IMG/VR virus record: IMGVR_UViG_3300015261_000106
Span: 1-40,117 of that record
Strand: one strand, 5' to 3'
Length of the DNA stretch: 40,117 bases
Source of the DNA: a virus
The notes under the pieces are model-generated. The model was not told the DNA's origin and did no database searches. It worked only from the letters and a program-made list of their open reading frames with translations. Shown piece after piece: positions 23,145 through 31,432 of this stretch; the stretch's first letter is position 1; each line of letters opens with the position of its first letter. The position numbers and the translations under genes are program-made.

Positions 23145-24173
23145 TCAGCGCGGTAGAGAGAGCAAGAACTTATCAGTTACCTCAAACAAATAGTCTGTTG
23201 GGTCATTGCCTTTCTCTTTCATGTGAAGCATTTTGCAAATTTTTTCGTCATCAAGAATGATAATCAGCTTCCCTGCCTCACGCATGGCGCCTTGCGCCAT
23301 TTTGGTTGCGCTTTTGTGGGCGCCTTTTCTGGTAATCATGATGGCTACTTTTCGCAGCCCTTTCTCAAGGAGATATTTTTCAGTTGTTAATACTTGACCC
23401 TGTTTGATTGGCTCTGCATAATTTTTGAATTCGAAAAGGATATATCTGCTGTCAAGATGGTGCAATATAAAATTCCAGAACTCAGTAGAAGGTCTTATTC
23501 TGCATATAAAATCAAATCGATTTAGCTCGTCATCAGTTCTTTGTTGTTTCTTCCAGCCGGTTAGATGATCCTTGAATAAGTATTCAAGGATTTCTCGGCA
23601 CTTTTGTTCATAATCACTCCATGACGATTTTCCTGGTGTTATGGCGCGCAGCTCTTGACATAGGTCGGTGCCTTTGGTGCTCAATGGGATGGTGTTTTTA
23701 AGCTCGGTCTTTGGTTGTTCGAGGAGTTTGGATACTGAGTCGTAAGGTTGTTCAACACTAATGGATGAATCGTTCGGATCAATTTCAAATAGCGCATGCA
23801 ATTTTTCTGTGATCTCGGGAGAGTCAGAGGCAAGATGCAGTAAAAGTTGCCTGTCTAAAACTGAAATCCCATATTCATTTTTGAGGTGGCTTCGTTGTGC
23901 GTCCGTTATAACGCAGGATGCGATAAGCAGGCCTCTTACATTTGGGTCCTTGTCCATGTCCAATCTAATTAGTCGTGCGGCGTTGCTAAGTAAATTCAGC
24001 TGGGCGCGTTGTGTCTTATAGAATTTTATTTCGACTACCCATGTTATGTTGCCTTTTTTGACGAAAAAGTCGGCGCGGGTAGGTTTTTTGGTCGGTATGG
24101 AATAGCCGTTATGGCTGAGCAGTGCGGATATCGTTTTCTCAAAAGTTAGGCCTGTTTCGGTTAGGTCTCTCAT
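23145..24173 (-). CDS. Accessory protein with two restriction-endonuclease-like domains
   Basis: 342 aa from the ATG at 24173, preceded by GGTGAG (an ATG at 24191 lacks a ribosome site). Two separate PD-(D/E)xK-like cores are visible. The first, within residues 1-70, has GLTFEKTISALLSHNGY, ADFFVKKGN and WVVEIKFYK, an Mrr-like arrangement. The second, at about 195-250, has RFDFICRIRP and RYILFEFKNYA. The gene is AT-rich, lies between tail genes S and V, and has no methylase partner nearby. It is best read as a defence nuclease moron; the target is unknown. Confidence 0.7.
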   Translation of the reverse strand: MRDLTETGLTFEKTISALLSHNGYSIPTKKPTRADFFVKKGNITWVVEIKFYKTQRAQLNLLSNAARLIRLDMDKDPNVRGLLIASCVITDAQRSHLKNEYGISVLDRQLLLHLASDSPEITEKLHALFEIDPNDSSISVEQPYDSVSKLLEQPKTELKNTIPLSTKGTDLCQELRAITPGKSSWSDYEQKCREILEYLFKDHLTGWKKQQRTDDELNRFDFICRIRPSTEFWNFILHHLDSRYILFEFKNYAEPIKQGQVLTTEKYLLEKGLRKVAIMITRKGAHKSATKMAQGAMREAGKLIIILDDEKICKMLHMKEKGNDPTDYLFEVTDKFLLSLPR

Positions 24174-24225
24174 TGCACTCACCGATCTCATTAAAAAGGT
24201 TATTTGCTTGGGGCTAAGTTGGGAG

Positions 24226-24276
24226 GGATTACTCTGTCGAGTTAAAATGGCTTTGTGTTGTCTCGCGTAGTAATCC
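24226..24276. repeat. Inverted repeat GGATTACT/AGTAATCC upstream of the nuclease gene
   Basis: GGATTACT (24226-24233) and AGTAATCC (24269-24276) frame 35 bp between the GNAT-like gene and the nuclease gene. The left arm with its flank, GGGAGGGATTACTC (24221-24234), is identical to 38174-38187 upstream of the reverse transcriptase. It may be a shared operator or mobile-element scar. Confidence 0.5.
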
Positions 24277-24342
24277 TATGGATTTGTCGCTGTGTTACTT
24301 TGTCGGAATACTAGACCTCGTCTTGATACTATATTTCGATGC

Positions 24343-25185
24343 TTATTTTAATGCCTTCTCTATAGCGAAACCTAAGAAGACGCAGCCGATACAAATCGGA
24401 ATATTCAAGAAGCCAGCAATTGCTTTGAGGCGTGACCGTATCGTCCGATATTCGAGACGATAATAACGTTTTGAGGCTTTTAGACCTCTTACCTTATCCT
24501 TTAGCGTTGCCAGTTCTTGCCAGGTTTTATCAATAGATCTCATCCCGTAGTCTTTTTGTATGTTTGGCCAGTGAGCATATGCGACAAGATTCTCCACGGT
24601 TAGTCCGGGATCTGAGCTTCCTTGCATGCCCTCTGGACCGTCCCATATAAATTTTATGCCTGAGTTTTTATATAATTTATTTCGTCGATCCTTATTGTCT
24701 TTGTAGGCGTCCCCAGCAATCACGGAGATAGGTACGATGTTGTAGGACGGGTCAAACTGTTTTGCCCAGCTGACAATTCTATGGAAGAGATACGTGCCCA
24801 CATGTAAGCCTTGCATGGAGCTGTCAACCATGACCGATCCGTTGGTGAGTCGTACGCTTTTTCGGTAGGATTGCATTTCTCCGCCCATCTCACTTATCAA
24901 TGAGCCTGCTTTGTATGTCCCCTCACTTCCATATAGATAGGTGGCTCTAACTTTGATTTTTGCAGTGGAGGTGGAAGTGGTTTCTGATGACCAGTTTTGT
25001 GATTTGAATTGGGTTTCTATCAACAAAAAATGGGTTCTGGGGTAATGTTCGTGTTCGTATTTTACTTCAATAATTTCGAAACTGTTGGTTGTGTCTTCAG
25101 TCGAAATTCTTACATTTATCTCAGGGGTGATTTCAGCATGCTCCAATGCTTTGTCCTTCTCAATAATCAGATCTGCTGCCGCCAC
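24343..25185 (-). CDS. GNAT-like protein with a C-terminal membrane helix
   Basis: 280 aa from a GTG start with a weak ribosome site. The middle (about 115-180) looks like an acetyltransferase fold: VMVDSSMQGLHVGTYLFHRI, then NIVPISVIAGDA and DRRNKLYKNSGIKF, the last like the tyrosine-containing end of GNAT domains. Residues from about 255 form one hydrophobic segment (IPICIGCVFLGFAIEKAL) after a basic stretch, so the protein probably sits on the inner membrane facing the cytoplasm. It is AT-rich cargo between S and the nuclease gene. Function is unknown; an anti-phage or anti-host role is guesswork. Confidence 0.6.
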   Translation of the reverse strand: MAAADLIIEKDKALEHAEITPEINVRISTEDTTNSFEIIEVKYEHEHYPRTHFLLIETQFKSQNWSSETTSTSTAKIKVRATYLYGSEGTYKAGSLISEMGGEMQSYRKSVRLTNGSVMVDSSMQGLHVGTYLFHRIVSWAKQFDPSYNIVPISVIAGDAYKDNKDRRNKLYKNSGIKFIWDGPEGMQGSSDPGLTVENLVAYAHWPNIQKDYGMRSIDKTWQELATLKDKVRGLKASKRYYRLEYRTIRSRLKAIAGFLNIPICIGCVFLGFAIEKALK

Positions 25186-25238
25186 TTTATGCCAGTATGA
25201 GAATCTTTGGAACCAGTCAGAGGGTTAATAGCGTGTGT

Positions 25239-25694
25239 TCAGTTGATGTGTGTCAGCAACTGATCCCGAATCAGATCCAAATCGTGCTCCGTGAAACCTA
25301 GCACCTGCCGTTCTTTGTACTTTACCTCGTGGGACATATGACCATCACGCTCTTTCAGTCCGAATTGGTGTACACGGGCAATGCGTGCAATGCGTCCGGT
25401 GAAACCTAGGTTAATGGCGTTACCATCGCCTTGAATTTTCAAAAACCTTGCTGTGCGCAACTTTCGAAACATTCGTAGCTTGCGCTTCACCCGTCCTTGC
25501 TTTCCCAACAGGTTGTGCTGTTTCCGAGGTGCGTACCTGCTTCCATCCGGATTGCGCTGGGCAACTATTCTTTGTTGCTGACTGCGCCGTAGGGTTTGCC
25601 CGATGCGGCGGGCCAGTTTGTTACGTGCAGCGGGCTCAAGCTGAGCCAGCAGACCACTGGCCCAGTCCTCCAGCGCTTCCAGGCGAGTGGTCAT
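25239..25694 (-). CDS. S: Tail completion protein S
   Basis: 151 aa from the ATG at 25694, which overlaps the R stop as ATGA; longer frames are less likely. It has the virion-morphogenesis family pattern: LEALEDWASGLLAQLEP, QQRIVAQRNPDGSRYAPRK, and INLGFTGRIARIARVHQFG, with a closing LGFTEHDLDLIRDQLL. It completes the tail tip or tail-head joining with R. Accessory genes follow it instead of V. Confidence 0.94.
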   Translation of the reverse strand: MTTRLEALEDWASGLLAQLEPAARNKLARRIGQTLRRSQQQRIVAQRNPDGSRYAPRKQHNLLGKQGRVKRKLRMFRKLRTARFLKIQGDGNAINLGFTGRIARIARVHQFGLKERDGHMSHEVKYKERQVLGFTEHDLDLIRDQLLTHIN

Positions 25695-26191
25695 TTCGGT
25701 ACGACCCATTCGTTGCTGAAGCTCTGAGGGCCTGGTATCCACGCTGGGTCCAGGAGCGTGGCAGTACGTTGAGGTTCACCGGGGTGGCGAATAGTCGTGT
25801 TGCCATCGGCGTTTCTGCCCACGATAACTCGCTCGGTCAGCGACAGGGTCAGGCTGAAATCCACCTTGCTGTTATCCAGGATATCGGCTTCGAACTGGAT
25901 CCCCTCGGCGGACTTATTCAAATTCTCAAGCAAATCGGTTTGATTCACGCTCAACCAACCCAGAACCGGCAACATCACGCTGTCGGGATGGCCGGCGAAG
26001 TCAGTGAGGATGACCTGCAGATCAAAGCTGTACTCAAAGGACAGACTGGCGGCGGCAGTACATCGGATCTTGCCGTTGTCGATAAAAATCATCAGTCGGT
26101 CGGGGTTGTGCTTGAGTTCGCCAATGGTGGCGAGCAGGTGAGTACGCAGGCTTTCAGGTTTGTTCATGAGGTCTAGTCTTGTAGAGGGCAT
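25691..26191 (-). CDS. R: Tail completion protein R
   Basis: 166 aa from the ATG at 26191, which overlaps the X stop as TAATG; the ATG at 26167 (MNKPESLRTHLLA) matches the usual family start better. Conserved parts are DRLMIFIDNGKIRC, LSFEYSFDLQVILTDFAGHP and WLSVNQTDLL. In P2 and its relatives the holin, endolysin and Rz-like genes lie between X and R. Here nothing does. Confidence 0.93.
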   Translation of the reverse strand: MPSTRLDLMNKPESLRTHLLATIGELKHNPDRLMIFIDNGKIRCTAAASLSFEYSFDLQVILTDFAGHPDSVMLPVLGWLSVNQTDLLENLNKSAEGIQFEADILDNSKVDFSLTLSLTERVIVGRNADGNTTIRHPGEPQRTATLLDPAWIPGPQSFSNEWVVPK

Positions 26192-26403
26192 TAGTCCCAT
26201 AGATTCACCATCTGCCGCTGTGGTGCGGCCGTCTGGGCTGCGGGCATTTGCACGGCAAGGCCTTGGGGCAGCATCGGCCCGTAGTCGGCCAGGCCGGGGT
26301 TAGCTTCGAGTACGGCCTCGGTCACCCCAGCGGTGCGGCCGTAGTGACGCCAGCAGAGGGCGTCGACGGTATCGTTTTGGTGGGCACGGATAGTGACCTT
26401 CAT
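26191..26403 (-). CDS. X: Tail protein X
   Basis: A 70-aa P2 gpX homologue with the LysM-like pattern: NDTVDALCWRHYG, TEAVLEANPGLADYGPMLPQG. Its ATG overlaps the L stop (TGATG) and its stop overlaps the R start (TAATG), so L, X and R are coupled without any gap. Confidence 0.94.
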   Translation of the reverse strand: MKVTIRAHQNDTVDALCWRHYGRTAGVTEAVLEANPGLADYGPMLPQGLAVQMPAAQTAAPQRQMVNLWD

Positions 26404-26864
26404 CAGATCAACTCTACGGTGGTGCGATTGACGCCGAGAAAGTCACGCACCGCCCAACGCAAGTCGCGGCGGTAGTCGTCGATGTTCGGCGTAAGTTCTT
26501 CTGCGTTCTGGTGGCCGCTGTTTGTGGAGTCATAGGAGCGGTAGCGCTCGCAAACTTCAGCGCCGGTAGCAGCCTCGATCGCGCGGCGGTAGAGATGCAC
26601 CAGGACAAGTACGCCGTTGATGCGCTCGCCGGGCATGTCGGCAAGTTTCGTATGACCGGCCGTTTGTTGAGTGGTGCGCCATTCGCTCAGCTCGCGGTTG
26701 ACGCTGATAGCGGCGGCGATGACTGCCGTTTCCAGGCGCGGCGCGGTGACGCTGGCGTCGATTCGCAATGTGGCGCGCAACTGGTCTAGGTCGATCGTCG
26801 GCCAAACGGCGTCGGTGTTGATGTGACCGCCAGCGGCGTTGCCACTGGCTATGAATCCACTCAT
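26403..26864 (-). CDS. L: Head completion protein L
   Basis: 153 aa from the ATG at 26864 (MSGFIASG). It has the GPL family pattern: WPTIDLDQLRATLRIDASVT, RLETAVIAAAISVNRELSEW, and DDYRRDLRWAVRDFLGV near the C terminus. It stabilises filled heads and connects to the tail. It follows M after about 100 bp. Confidence 0.93.
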   Translation of the reverse strand: MSGFIASGNAAGGHINTDAVWPTIDLDQLRATLRIDASVTAPRLETAVIAAAISVNRELSEWRTTQQTAGHTKLADMPGERINGVLVLVHLYRRAIEAATGAEVCERYRSYDSTNSGHQNAEELTPNIDDYRRDLRWAVRDFLGVNRTTVELI

Positions 26865-26966
26865 GAGGCAGTACCCGGAATAGGTCGCCGGTGGTCGGGG
26901 CTTCACGTTCAGGTGCGTGGCCTGGCCGATCCGCCCCGAGCCGGCGGGGTGCGTGGAGACGCTCGG

Positions 26967-27665
26967 TTAGCCGGCGGTGCCGGCACGTTTGTTGAGCAGG
27001 CGCTCGGCCCGCTCCAGGTCCTTTTTGCCACCGCAGGCGTCATGCAGGGCGATGGCTTTTTTCAGTAGGTCGACGCCGGCCTGCAGTTGACCGGATTGGC
27101 CGAGCGTCTCTTCCGTAAGGCCTTCCAATGTGCCCCGACCCATTGCCAGGAAAAGCTTGGCGCGGGCTTGGTCGGGCATGTCTTCTGCGTCGGTGAGTTC
27201 GGCGGTGCGATGGAGGATGGCGAGATCAAACGAGCCGCCGATTTTCTGGGTCCTGAAGGCTGCGGTGGCGACTTCTTCAGCGACCAGGCAGCCCAACGTG
27301 CGGGCGAAGCGGTCGGGCATGACCATGCGGTGCTTCAGCACGTAGCCCGCGATGTCCAGGCCGCCGCTGAAGTCGCCGGCATCGAAGCGCCAGACCATGA
27401 CGGTGGTCATCACCTCGTCCTGAGCACCTTGCCCACCTTCCAGCACGCCTTGCACATAGGGTTCGTAGCTCGGCAACAGCTGGCGCTTGAGTTCGGCCTT
27501 GCCCTGGTTCGACTGCACCTGTTTCAGGCGCAGCCGATCTTGCAGCAGCTGATTCAACTGATGCTCATAAGCCGTCGCGCCGGCCATGGTCTGGGTTGGG
27601 TCGATGGCGGCGGCTTCGACGGCGGCGGTGACGCGTTCAAAGTGACGGCGGCAGGGGTTGGTCAT
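26967..27665 (-). CDS. M: Terminase endonuclease subunit M
   Basis: A 232-aa P2 gpM homologue: MTNPCRRHFERV at the start, QDRLRLKQVQSNQGKAELKR, VMTTVMVWRFDAGDFSGGLD, and LHDACGGKKDLERAERLLNK at the end. With gpP it cuts and packages DNA at cos. It is read from the O-N-M-L-X-R-S unit. Confidence 0.95.
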   Translation of the reverse strand: MTNPCRRHFERVTAAVEAAAIDPTQTMAGATAYEHQLNQLLQDRLRLKQVQSNQGKAELKRQLLPSYEPYVQGVLEGGQGAQDEVMTTVMVWRFDAGDFSGGLDIAGYVLKHRMVMPDRFARTLGCLVAEEVATAAFRTQKIGGSFDLAILHRTAELTDAEDMPDQARAKLFLAMGRGTLEGLTEETLGQSGQLQAGVDLLKKAIALHDACGGKKDLERAERLLNKRAGTAG

Positions 27666-27675
27666 GGTGGCCGTC

Positions 27676-28683
27676 TCAGCTCAGGGTGATGTTTTCGGCC
27701 AAGGCGGCACAGCCCAGGTCCTCGAGGATGTAGCTTTCGTTGACCGATTCGTAGTTCTCGATGCGGTCGCGCTTGGCGTTGTCGACAACGGTGCGGCGGC
27801 GGGTGCCTTCCTGCCAGTAGATCGACAGGTTGTCCAGGCGAGTGACCAGCAGACCGCTGGCCGGGAAATGCGGCACACGCACGGCCGGCAGGTTGCCGAG
27901 GCGCTTTTGGCTGGTGATGATGTCGGTCGCCAACATTTCGGTTGGCGCCTGCACCTTGTTGATCAGCGGGAAATACTTATCGGCCAACAGCCGGCGACCG
28001 CAGATGACTACCAGTTCGGTGTCTTCCTGATACCAAGGCTCGATGAATTCGTTAACCATGCTGACGACCAGGGCGTCGATGTTCTCGAAATCCTTGCCCT
28101 CGCCAATGACGATTTTGCCGCTGTTATCCGCCACTTCAGACATCACCCGCGCCGGGTTTTCCAGACGCATTTTTTGCAGCCAGCCGACGTTGACGTCCTG
28201 CAGTAGAGGATTAGTGACCGGGTTGGATGTCGGTGCGCGGCTGAGGCCGTTCCAGCCGATCATGATTCGGTTGAGAGCCTGGGCCTTGATGATAGCGTCG
28301 CGGATCCGCGCCTGGAAGTCCTTGAACTTGGCCCATTGGTCCAGCTTCTGGTAGCGGATGCTGGTGTCGAAGTTGGTCTGGGTGCAGGTGTACACACGGT
28401 CGTCCAGGCTGCTCGGGTCGCGGGGTTCGCGGTCTTTCACGGTGGTGTCGGTGGTGCTCGCAATGGTGCCGTCGATGCCGATCCCGACTTTCTCACCCGA
28501 CTGTTCCGCCACGCCGTAGACGTTGATGGCGCTGAGGAAGGCGCTGGATTCCTGAATGCGGGTTTCCAGTGTCTGAGCGACGCTGGGCTCTGCGGTGAAT
28601 TTGGTGGTGACGTCGGCCACCCCATGCAGTTGCGCCAGTTGATGCAGGTAGGCGTTGAAGAGAACTCGGGTGTCGTTGCGCAT
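27676..28683 (-). CDS. N: Major capsid protein N
   Basis: A 335-aa P2 gpN homologue: MRNDTRVLFNAYLHQLAQLH, then FTAEPSVAQTLETRIQES, RAPTSNPVTNPLLQDVNVGW, and the C-terminal NLSIYWQEGTRRRTVVDNAK. It folds as the HK97 type and is matured by the gpO protease. It is the second gene of the late unit running from O. Confidence 0.97.
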   Translation of the reverse strand: MRNDTRVLFNAYLHQLAQLHGVADVTTKFTAEPSVAQTLETRIQESSAFLSAINVYGVAEQSGEKVGIGIDGTIASTTDTTVKDREPRDPSSLDDRVYTCTQTNFDTSIRYQKLDQWAKFKDFQARIRDAIIKAQALNRIMIGWNGLSRAPTSNPVTNPLLQDVNVGWLQKMRLENPARVMSEVADNSGKIVIGEGKDFENIDALVVSMVNEFIEPWYQEDTELVVICGRRLLADKYFPLINKVQAPTEMLATDIITSQKRLGNLPAVRVPHFPASGLLVTRLDNLSIYWQEGTRRRTVVDNAKRDRIENYESVNESYILEDLGCAALAENITLS

Positions 28684-28704
28684 GTTGATTCGTCCTTGAG
28701 GGTG

Positions 28705-29535
28705 TTAGCAGTCGGTCACGACTTGGGTGCCGCCGCCGGAGACCTGCGGGCGCGTTTTCTGGTGGGGATCCTGGGTGGTAGAGAGCTTTGTTTTCAGGGC
28801 AGTGAATTCGGAGCTGAGTTGATCGAGCTGGGTCTTCAGCCCGGTCGAGAATTGCCTCTCGGTGGCGAGTTGGTCGGGCAAATCTTTAACGTGTTCGGCG
28901 ATGGCTTCGACCGCTTGGCCGACTTGGGCAAACTCGCTGTCGTCCCTGCTTTGTTTGCCGGTCAGCAGGGCTTGCACCTTGCTGAAGAGCTGGGCGCCGA
29001 TGCTGGGCTTGTCGTCGACTTCCTCGAACGTGAGGGCGGTTTCAACCGCCTCGGTGAACATTGAAGTTTCCGAGTAGTGGCGGTCTTGGAAGGGGCTGGC
29101 TTCTGGTTTCAGCGCCGAGAAGGCCAGGACGTCGGTGCCCAGGCTGGCCGGTGAATCGGTGACGGCCAAACCGACCATGTAGGCCTCACCGGTGTCGGCA
29201 AAGCTCTCGTCGATTTCGATGGACGTGTAGATCTTCTGCTTGGCCTTGTTCATGGCAACCAGGTCGCTGGTGGGCTCGACCTTGGCAAACAGGGCGAGCT
29301 TTTTCTGGCCGTTGACGTCCACCTCTTCCGTCTTCACCGCCAGCACATCGCCGTAGGCCTTGAACGGACTGTCAGGTAGCAGACTGCGAAAGTGCTCCAG
29401 CCAGATACGTGCGCCGTAGGTGGTCGGGTTGAAGTTTTTGGCGGCCTGTTCCAGCCAACTGCGCTTGATGGTGCGCTTATCCGAAGTCGCGCCCTCGACG
29501 GCGACGCGGAACCAGTTGCTGCGCAATTTCTTCAT
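28705..29535 (-). CDS. O: Capsid scaffold and protease O
   Basis: 276 aa from the ATG at 29535, with GAGG nine bases upstream (a TTG at 29550 would add five residues). It has the P2 gpO build: an N-terminal serine-protease domain with TYGARIWLEHFRSLLPDSPF and GLAVTDSPASLGTDVLAFSA, and a C-terminal helical scaffold (FSTGLKTQLDQLSSEFTALK). It assembles and trims the procapsid. Its promoter region is shared with the divergent P gene. Confidence 0.95.
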   Translation of the reverse strand: MKKLRSNWFRVAVEGATSDKRTIKRSWLEQAAKNFNPTTYGARIWLEHFRSLLPDSPFKAYGDVLAVKTEEVDVNGQKKLALFAKVEPTSDLVAMNKAKQKIYTSIEIDESFADTGEAYMVGLAVTDSPASLGTDVLAFSALKPEASPFQDRHYSETSMFTEAVETALTFEEVDDKPSIGAQLFSKVQALLTGKQSRDDSEFAQVGQAVEAIAEHVKDLPDQLATERQFSTGLKTQLDQLSSEFTALKTKLSTTQDPHQKTRPQVSGGGTQVVTDC

Positions 29536-29608
29536 GCCGGGAATCCTCAATGCGTTGCAATGAGCGGCATGGTCGTCACGGGCGCGCGCGGCGGCAACGA
29601 ATCAGGGC

Positions 29609-29627
29609 TGTAGACAGGGAGGGCACA
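29609..29627. promoter_or_regulatory. Ogr-type late activator site 3 (between O and P)
   Basis: TGT at 29609-29611 and ACA at 29625-29627 are 13 bp apart. On the minus strand it reads CTTGTGCCCTCCCTGTCTACA, matching sites 1 and 2 in layout. It stands between the divergent capsid unit and the packaging unit and could serve both. Confidence 0.65.
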
Positions 29628-29674
29628 AGGGCCGGCGCTACTGAGCTGCTGCTGTGGGCGGCAGCATCTGGGCT

Positions 29675-31432
29675 ATGACGACATCTGAGCTACTGCCCAT
29701 CGATCCCCGACGCCAATCCAAGTTTCTGTATTGGATGGGTTGGCGCATCTGCGAGATTGCCGAAGCGACGGGCGCAAAAGAAAAAACACTGCACAGTTGG
29801 AAGGCCCGCGACCAGTGGGACCGGGCCGATAACGTCGAGCGAATCGGCGGTGCCCTGGAAGCGCGCCTGGTGCAATTGATCCTCAAGGACAGCAAGACCG
29901 GTGGCGACTTCAAAGAGATTGACCTGCTGCACCGGCAGCTTGAGCGCCAGGCACGGATCCAGCGTTATCAGGGCGGCGGCACAGAGACTGACCTCAACCC
30001 GAATCTCGCCAAACGCAACGCCGAATCGAAGAAAAAAGCCGTCAGGAATGAGATCAATGATGACCAGATCGAGCTGCTGCGCGAGGCCTTCATCGATGGC
30101 TGTTTCGACTACCAGAAGGACTGGTACCGGGCCGGCAACCAGCGTACCCGCGTCATCCTCAAGAGTCGGCAGATCGGCGCCACGTATTACTTCGCTCGCG
30201 AGGCATTCATTGACGCGTTGGACACGGGGCGCAATCAGATTTTCCTGTCGGCGTCGAAGAACCAGGCCTACCTGTTTCGGGGTTACATCCAAGCCTTCGC
30301 TCGGGAAGTTATCGGCGTTGAGCTGACTGGCGACCCGATTGTGCTGCCCAACGGCGCCGAGCTGTTTTTCCTCGGAACCAACGCCCGCACCGCACAGGGC
30401 TACCACGGCAATTTCTATTTCGATGAGTTCTTCTGGACGTTCAAGTTCGAGGAGCTGAACAAGGTCGCCTCGGGCATGGCGATGCACAAGAAGTGGCGTA
30501 AGACCTACTTCTCGACGCCCTCCAGCATGGCTCACGAGGCCTATACCTTCTGGACCGGTGAGCGGTTCAACAAGGGCAAGCCTGCCGCTCAGCACACCAA
30601 AGTCGATGTGACTCACGGAGCCCTTCAGCAAGGGCGGCTTTGTGAGGATCGGTTGTGGCGCCAGATCGTGACGCTGCTGGATGCGGAGCAGGGCGGTTGC
30701 GAACTGTTCGACATCGAAGAGCTGCGCCGGGAATACAGCCCCGAGGCGTTCGCCAACCTGCTGATGTGCGAATTCGTCGACGACGGCGCGAGCATTTTCC
30801 CGCTGGCGATGTTGCAGCCATGCATGGTCGACAGTTGGGGGGAGTGGGCCGAGGACTACAAACCCTTCGCCATGCGACCGTTCGGCGATCGTCAGGTATG
30901 GGTTGGGTATGACCCGGCCGAGACGGGCGACTGTTCCGGACTGGTGGTGGTCGCGCCGCCGCTGGTACCAGGCGGGAAATTCCGCGTGATCGAGCGCCAC
31001 CAGTTTCGCGGCATGGACTTCGCCGCCCAGGCCGCTGCCATCAAGGGCGTCTGCGACCGCTACTGGGTGACCTACATCGGCATCGATGTCACCGGTCTGG
31101 GCAGCGGTGTAGCGCAGCTGGTGCGGCAGTTCTTTCCGGCGGTGACTACCTTCAGCTACTCCCCCGAGGTGAAAACTCGACTGGTGCTCAAGGCCTATGA
31201 CGTTATCCATAAGGGGCGACTGGAGTTCGATGCCGGCTGGACGGACATGGCCCAGTCGCTGATGGCTATCCGCAAAACCATTACGGCCGGCGGACGACAG
31301 TTCACCTACACCGCTGGCCGCAATCAGAATACCGGCCACGCTGACTTGGCTTGGGCGCTCTTTCACGCATTGCACAACGAACCGCTCGAAGGGCAGACCG
31401 CTGCCAACACTGGGCGAATGGAGATTTACTGA
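29675..31432 (+). CDS. P: Terminase ATPase subunit P
   Basis: 585 aa from the ATG at 29675. P2 gpP features: an N-terminal HTH-like part (AEATGAKEKTLHSWKARDQW), the family's ATP-binding loop KSRQIGATYYFAREAF instead of a classic GKS, Walker B FYFDEFFW, and a C-terminal nuclease domain with GYDPAETGDCSGLVVV and GIDVTGLG. It drives DNA packaging together with M and Q. The stop overlaps the Q start as TGATG. Confidence 0.96.
   Translation: MTTSELLPIDPRRQSKFLYWMGWRICEIAEATGAKEKTLHSWKARDQWDRADNVERIGGALEARLVQLILKDSKTGGDFKEIDLLHRQLERQARIQRYQGGGTETDLNPNLAKRNAESKKKAVRNEINDDQIELLREAFIDGCFDYQKDWYRAGNQRTRVILKSRQIGATYYFAREAFIDALDTGRNQIFLSASKNQAYLFRGYIQAFAREVIGVELTGDPIVLPNGAELFFLGTNARTAQGYHGNFYFDEFFWTFKFEELNKVASGMAMHKKWRKTYFSTPSSMAHEAYTFWTGERFNKGKPAAQHTKVDVTHGALQQGRLCEDRLWRQIVTLLDAEQGGCELFDIEELRREYSPEAFANLLMCEFVDDGASIFPLAMLQPCMVDSWGEWAEDYKPFAMRPFGDRQVWVGYDPAETGDCSGLVVVAPPLVPGGKFRVIERHQFRGMDFAAQAAAIKGVCDRYWVTYIGIDVTGLGSGVAQLVRQFFPAVTTFSYSPEVKTRLVLKAYDVIHKGRLEFDAGWTDMAQSLMAIRKTITAGGRQFTYTAGRNQNTGHADLAWALFHALHNEPLEGQTAANTGRMEIY

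Noticed and set aside
29690-31375. 561-codon minus-strand frame opposite the terminase gene
   Set aside because: The plus strand encodes a clear gpP homologue; the antisense frame arises from codon bias.
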